The notes under the pieces: model-generated
Told to the model about the DNA's origin: nothing
The model's input: only the letters and a program-made list of their open reading frames with translations
The model's database searches: none
Source: Bacteroidota bacterium
Lineage (GTDB): Bacteria; Bacteroidota; Bacteroidia; B-17B0; Aurantibacillaceae
Direction of reading: 5' to 3'
Length of the DNA: 64,000 nt
Assembly (NCBI GenBank): GCA_013298715.1
Contig: JAAFIQ010000007.1
Location: 90,661 to 154,660 of the forward strand
Program-made: the position numbers and the translations under genes
Shown here: piece after piece, positions 59,288-64,000 of the stretch
Numbering within the stretch: position 1 is the stretch's first letter
Layout: the number at the start of each line of letters is the position of its first letter

Positions 59288-59306
59288 TAATTTAACATTT
59301 AATAAA

Positions 59307-62300
59307 ATGAAAAAATTACCTCTTTTTCTGCTATTGCTTTTGTTAGTCTCATGTTTTAGCAAAGCACAAACCCCAAATTATGCCCCTGTAAACGATACAA
59401 TTACTGTTAATAGATGGGAAGATGCAATGGAACTAACCTTTGGATTATTGAATAAATCAAATTTTCCTAGCGGTTATTTATTTAACAAAGCTAATCCATT
59501 ACCAAAAATTGATTATGCAAATGGAATGTTAAATGACAGCTCATTTAATATGACAGAATTTTATTATTTACTAAATTTTATAAAAATGAGTTATAATAAA
59601 CATGATAGTATTTTAAGTTACATAAAATTAGATAGTCTAAAAAATGTTTACATCGAAACAAACAATATTCTTCCATTGGGTTTAATTGATATTAAGGGGC
59701 AGGCGATCAAATATTCCGCTTTTGCCAATAGAAATATTAGCGTTGTAAATCATAGATTAATAGAAAATACAAGCGATGCAAGCATAATATATGAAAACAA
59801 AAGACTTTTCTGTGTTGCCCCATTAAACATGGAAGTTAATACACTAAATCCGCAATTTATTTTAAAACCAAATGAAATGTTTTCAAATTCAACTTTTTCT
59901 ATTAATGCTATCCAAATAAATCTTGACGATGGCATGGGTTATAAAACTATACAAATTAATGTTCCATTTCAAGCAAGTTATAACACAGACGGATTTAAAA
60001 TATTTACAACAAGGGTTATTTATAGTAACGGAGATACGCTTTATAGCAGAAGCGAATTAAAAGTAAATAATCCAAATATTATAGAAGTTTTAAGTAACAA
60101 TTGGAATTATTACGACTATACATATAATGTTTATGGTAATGGGAATAATCATTCTAACGGTTTTGGCGATTACCCAGTTGTTGAATTTACTGGATTAACT
60201 TATGATAATGTTCAAAACGATATTTACGCTCAAGTAGGTGTATGGTATGGTTGCGGCAATAATACAAACGGTTTAAGAAAGCCGTATATTATATTTGCTG
60301 GGTACAATCCCAAGAACGGTAAAGCACTAGAACCTAGCGGAGTTTCCTCTTGGATTAATCAAACTTTTGGGGCCTTAAACCCGTTTAATTGGCTAGAAGG
60401 ATGGCGTGGCCCTTTATACGAAACGTATAATGGATTTTTTACTGATTTTTCAAAGAATGCCCCTGGTCAAAGTTTTGGCGATAATGGTGCAAGACTTCTT
60501 GACAAATTGAGAAGGGAAGGCTATGATATTTGCATTGTTAGATTTAAAGAAGGAATTGGCTATTTGCAAACAAACGCTTATTTGGCTAGTTTAGTAATTA
60601 AAGAAATTAATTATAAAATACTTAATGATGCATATGGTTATAACATAATTGATGCTGGCGCCGCGCTTGACCCTGAAGCACCTGGTTATCCTAACTCAAC
60701 AAAAATTAAAAGGGCTAAACACGAGTTGGTGGTTGGTGGTTACAGCGCAGGAGCCTTAAGTGGAAGATTAGCACTTACGTTAATGGAATATGAACATAAA
60801 ATGCGTAACCAATGTACCTTTGAAACAGCTTGGAAAAGTACGCACCATCGCACAAAAATTTGGGTGGGGATTGACCATGAATGTCAAGGAAGTAATACCC
60901 CAATTGGTATGCAAATGTTTTGGGATTTTCAAGAAAGTTTACAATTAATTCCAGCAAATTTTGTTGATATAACCAATTCATTAATCAGTAAAAAAGCTTT
61001 AGAGTTATTAAATACTGGTGGAGTAGCAACTCAAAACACACTTTATAATATTTCCTCGTCTTTCGATCAAGGAGGCAGTTGGGCATTAAAACCGCATCAA
61101 GATTTTGTGAAATACTTTACTGATTTAGCAAATGTTACTTTAACAAGTACACCTCAAAATTTAAAAGGTTACCCAACCTTTCCTTACAGAATTTCTGTAT
61201 CTCAAGGCAATGCAAATGGAATTGAACAGACGATTAATTATAGCACAGATTTAGTATATAACCAGTCGCCAAGCTTTTGGTGTGTTAGCCCCCTTGGAAC
61301 ATCATTTGGAGTTGGTAATTGGGCATTAAAAGTTACACCGTTTAGAGAAGCAACAGCAAGAATAATTAGTAGTTGGAATAATGATGCTTTTGATTGTAAG
61401 GTTGGTATTAGCTTTAAAACTTTGTTTACGAGTTGGCATGTAAATTTTGGACATTGGAAATATTACACGCAAAACCCAAGTAATGATTGGTGGCTTGGTG
61501 GTATTGCAAAGCATTACGATTTGGCAGCAGGTAGTTCAATACCATCAAATTTAATTTTTGCAAATAATTTGCCTTTAGTTGCAAACACGCCAGGTGCTGC
61601 TGCGTTTACGTTTTGTAACCTTATTCAATTCCCAAAAAATCATATTGGTTTTAGCCCAACAGGCAGTGGTTTAGATTTGCATCTCCCAGGCCAAAATGCC
61701 CTACCCCGTTTTCCTAACCTTAGTATAGTGCCTGGTAATGTAAGCGGTGGCTTGCACTTGATGCAACAAAATAATTATAATAATGGAAATAACACACCAC
61801 CAAATAATGATTTTGGCTACCCACATTTAACTTTCCCCAACAACCATTACGATTACACACCTTACGATGCTATATGGGCCAATACCACAAATGATGCTAA
61901 TTACGACGATAACACCATGCATGTGGAAGACCCAAACCCTCTTATAGGTTCTTTTTTAACCGAAGAATTAGCGCCGCATACCTTGTATTTAAGCAACCGC
62001 CTAATACAGGATCAATTAATTTATTGTGGCGAAGATGCTATACGCCAAAAATACTATGCCGATTTTGAAGCCCGTAACTCCATTTTAGCAGGAGACCAAA
62101 GTATTTATGAGAATGACCCTACGAATAAATATTTAAGAAAACGATCTTCACAAGGAGATTTTGTAGTTGGTGATGGGGCTGTGGTAACATTTCATGCAAA
62201 TAATTACAATAGCACAAGTAAAATTACTTTGGGCGCAGGTTTTAGTAGCAAACATGGTAGTATTTTTAGGGCTTATTTATTTACTGATCCAAATTTATGT

Positions 62301-62660
62301 GAACCTTTTTTTTACGATAATGCAAAGCTAGCATCAAATAATCCGCAAGTATTTGAGCCAAAAAAACAAAGCAGACCAATTTATACCAAACGCGGTAATG
62401 CTTTAAAAATAGGTGAGCCAATTACCAAAATAAATATCATGCTATACCCTAACCCAACTAATGGCGAGCTAATTTATGTATTGAGCGATAATGTAGAATA
62501 TGATTATGAAATTACCAGCATTTTGGGGCAAACTTTACAAAGCGGTAAATTAAATACTCAAATAAATAAAATAAATTTAGAACAATTACCAAAAGGACTT
62601 TACCTTATTACTATAAAAAATAGTACTTACAAACAAACCGATAGAATAATTTTAGAATGA
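59307..62660 (+). CDS. Large secreted alpha/beta-hydrolase-like protein with T9SS type A sorting domain
   Basis: ELVVGGYSAGALSGRLAL (GxSxG nucleophile elbow); ITLGAGFSSKHGSIFRAYLF stack-like domain; C-terminal LYPNPTNGELIYVL...KGLYLITIKNSTYKQTDRIILE. Confidence 0.8.
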   Translation: MKKLPLFLLLLLLVSCFSKAQTPNYAPVNDTITVNRWEDAMELTFGLLNKSNFPSGYLFNKANPLPKIDYANGMLNDSSFNMTEFYYLLNFIKMSYNKHDSILSYIKLDSLKNVYIETNNILPLGLIDIKGQAIKYSAFANRNISVVNHRLIENTSDASIIYENKRLFCVAPLNMEVNTLNPQFILKPNEMFSNSTFSINAIQINLDDGMGYKTIQINVPFQASYNTDGFKIFTTRVIYSNGDTLYSRSELKVNNPNIIEVLSNNWNYYDYTYNVYGNGNNHSNGFGDYPVVEFTGLTYDNVQNDIYAQVGVWYGCGNNTNGLRKPYIIFAGYNPKNGKALEPSGVSSWINQTFGALNPFNWLEGWRGPLYETYNGFFTDFSKNAPGQSFGDNGARLLDKLRREGYDICIVRFKEGIGYLQTNAYLASLVIKEINYKILNDAYGYNIIDAGAALDPEAPGYPNSTKIKRAKHELVVGGYSAGALSGRLALTLMEYEHKMRNQCTFETAWKSTHHRTKIWVGIDHECQGSNTPIGMQMFWDFQESLQLIPANFVDITNSLISKKALELLNTGGVATQNTLYNISSSFDQGGSWALKPHQDFVKYFTDLANVTLTSTPQNLKGYPTFPYRISVSQGNANGIEQTINYSTDLVYNQSPSFWCVSPLGTSFGVGNWALKVTPFREATARIISSWNNDAFDCKVGISFKTLFTSWHVNFGHWKYYTQNPSNDWWLGGIAKHYDLAAGSSIPSNLIFANNLPLVANTPGAAAFTFCNLIQFPKNHIGFSPTGSGLDLHLPGQNALPRFPNLSIVPGNVSGGLHLMQQNNYNNGNNTPPNNDFGYPHLTFPNNHYDYTPYDAIWANTTNDANYDDNTMHVEDPNPLIGSFLTEELAPHTLYLSNRLIQDQLIYCGEDAIRQKYYADFEARNSILAGDQSIYENDPTNKYLRKRSSQGDFVVGDGAVVTFHANNYNSTSKITLGAGFSSKHGSIFRAYLFTDPNLCEPFFYDNAKLASNNPQVFEPKKQSRPIYTKRGNALKIGEPITKINIMLYPNPTNGELIYVLSDNVEYDYEITSILGQTLQSGKLNTQINKINLEQLPKGLYLITIKNSTYKQTDRIILE
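62565..62660 (+). repeat. Copy 1 of the duplicated sorting-domain tail (32 codons)
   Basis: NKINLEQLPKGLYLITIKNSTYKQTDRIILE*; matches 63405-63500 at an offset of exactly 840 bp. Confidence 0.9.
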
Positions 62661-63364
62661 AAAAATTAATTTTAATACTTTTGCCAATATTAATTATTCT
62701 TACTGCGTGTCGTAAAAAAAGTGATATTAGCATTACTGCCTGGAATTATGCCTTAGCCGAACCTATAGCTGGTGCAGAAATTGCAATTTTTGAGGTAGAA
62801 TATCAAGGTGGTTTGTTCAATCCTGGTATTAACTGTAAAGAAATTGCACACGCTACAACCGACAATAATGGTAAATGCATTTTTAACGATTTAAAATTGA
62901 AAAAAAATAAAAAACTACAACACGCTGCCAAAATTAAATATGCTTATGGTAAAGAGCAATTTTATAATTGTAATGTAACTAAGAACAGCGAAGTAAAGTT
63001 AGGTAACAACAATTTAATTCTAAACTCAAGCGACTTCAGTTGTTTTTTTAAAGTGCAATACAATAATTTATTAACCCCTTCGCAACTTGGTGATAGTTTG
63101 ATTGTGTCATTATCCACACCCAAATACGAAGTGCCAGGTCAACCTTATCCCTTTGGGGGGGGGGGGGTATTTGGTGCATCGCCTTATTATGGTTGTAACG
63201 GGTTTCCTTTTCCAATACAATTTCAAATTGATGAGATAAAAAAATCAAACGCTGGCAAGCATGTTCTAAAAATATATAAAAAGAAAATGGGTATTGTAAG
63301 TCAAACAATAGATACAGTAAAAATATACCCATACGAAACTAAAACAATTGAGATAAATTGGTAG
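62657..63364 (+). CDS. Small lipoprotein containing a G13 homopolymer tract
   Basis: MKKLILILLPILIILTACRKKSD lipobox. ATGA overlap with the upstream T9SS gene. Codons 167-170 are GGG x4 followed by GTA. Confidence 0.85.
   Translation: MKKLILILLPILIILTACRKKSDISITAWNYALAEPIAGAEIAIFEVEYQGGLFNPGINCKEIAHATTDNNGKCIFNDLKLKKNKKLQHAAKIKYAYGKEQFYNCNVTKNSEVKLGNNNLILNSSDFSCFFKVQYNNLLTPSQLGDSLIVSLSTPKYEVPGQPYPFGGGGVFGASPYYGCNGFPFPIQFQIDEIKKSNAGKHVLKIYKKKMGIVSQTIDTVKIYPYETKTIEINW
63155..63167 (+). repeat. G13 mononucleotide tract (candidate phase-variation switch)
   Basis: CTTT-GGGGGGGGGGGGG-TATTTGG read directly in a strongly AT-rich background. Confidence 0.9.
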
Positions 63365-63404
63365 CGTATTAGTGGTAAGTGATGAGAGTTGATTGCTTAG
63401 CCTA

Positions 63405-63500
63405 AATAAAATAATTTTACTAACTTTACCTAAAGAGGTGTATTTAATTACTATAAAAAACACTACCTACACCCAAACCGATAGAATTATTTTAGAATGA
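63405..63500 (+). pseudogene. Remnant of a duplicated T9SS sorting-domain gene (last 32 codons)
   Basis: NKIILLTLPKEVYLITIKNTTYTQTDRIILE* aligns with the C-terminus of the 59307..62660 product. Ends in the same ATGA overlap with the following lipoprotein ATG. Confidence 0.85.
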
Positions 63501-64000
63501 AAAAATTAATTTTTTTAATACCAGTAATAATTTTATTATGCACTTGCCGCAAAAAAAGCGACATAAGTATTACCGCTTGGAACTACTCCATGGGCGAGCC
63601 TATTGCCAATGCGGAAGTAGGTATTTTTGAAGTAGAATACCACGGCGGTTTATTTAATGCAGGCACTAATTGTAAAGAGGTGGCACACGCCACCACCGAC
63701 CAAAATGGCAATTGTATTTTTAACGATGTAAAATTAAAGAAAAATAAAAAAGTGCAGTATGCGGCAAAAATTAAATACAGTTATGGTAAAGATGATTTTT
63801 ACAATTGTAATGTTACCGAGAATAGTGAAGTCAAACTTGGCAATCATAACTTAATTCTAAACTCTAGTGATTACACGGCGTATGTTTTAGTTCATTTCAA
63901 CAACATTTTAAATCCTTCAATTGCTGGAGATAGTTTATGGTGTATTTTAAAGACAAGGCAATACTCTCTTCCCGAGAGTCCTTATCCATATGGGGGGGGG
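63497..64000 (+). CDS. Second small lipoprotein, paralog of 62657..63364 (3' end outside window)
   Basis: MKKLIFLIPVIILLCTCRKKSDISITAWNYSMGEPIANAEVGIFEVEYHGGLFNAGTNCKEVAHATTDQNGNCIFNDVKLKKNKK...SPYPYGGG; open to the window end, so missing from the supplied ORF track. Confidence 0.88.
   Translation, partial: MKKLIFLIPVIILLCTCRKKSDISITAWNYSMGEPIANAEVGIFEVEYHGGLFNAGTNCKEVAHATTDQNGNCIFNDVKLKKNKKVQYAAKIKYSYGKDDFYNCNVTENSEVKLGNHNLILNSSDYTAYVLVHFNNILNPSIAGDSLWCILKTRQYSLPESPYPYGGG
63992..64000 (+). repeat. Poly-G tract (at least 9 G, cut by window end) in the second lipoprotein
   Basis: TATCCATAT-GGGGGGGGG at the codon homologous to the first tract (codon 166 versus 167). Confidence 0.85.

Noticed and set aside
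63048-63332. 94-aa antisense ORF across the G13 tract (...IPPPPQRDKV)
   Set aside because: Created by the poly-G/poly-C complement; no independent support.
1-64000. tRNA/rRNA genes, CRISPR arrays, IS elements, prophage genes, defence systems
   Set aside because: Looked for characteristic sequences (T-loop GGTTCGAATCC-like motifs, regular repeats, transposase or integrase ORFs) and found none I could support.

Overview
Chromosomal segment of a low-GC Bacteroidota bacterium. The assignment rests on several T9SS type A C-terminal sorting domains, TAnnTTTG promoter elements, and typical housekeeping genes. In order it contains: clpC (5' end outside the window); manC and a response regulator; mnmD, an RND/MMPL exporter and pruA; two SpoIIE-type phosphatases; an M43 T9SS protease; coaE-ybbR-yajC-DUF1573; a 2063-aa alpha-2-macroglobulin with a CxEQ thioester motif; mutA; a cobalamin-riboswitch operon (T9SS surface protein-cobT-cobS-cobC) divergent from feoAB; a PafA-like phosphatase; a 13-gene minus-strand polysaccharide cluster with a Wzm/Wzt-type ABC exporter; argS; and a surface/secreted-protein region running to the window end. 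The most interesting signal is at the 3' end. A T9SS-sorted alpha/beta-hydrolase-like gene overlaps (ATGA) a small lipoprotein gene carrying an in-frame G13 tract, a strong phase-variation candidate. An 840-bp tandem duplication follows: the last 32 codons of the sorting domain plus a second lipoprotein paralog, with its own poly-G tract at the homologous codon, where the window ends. No tRNA, rRNA, CRISPR or IS element was recognised. All calls come from reading the sequence and the supplied translations; no searches were run.
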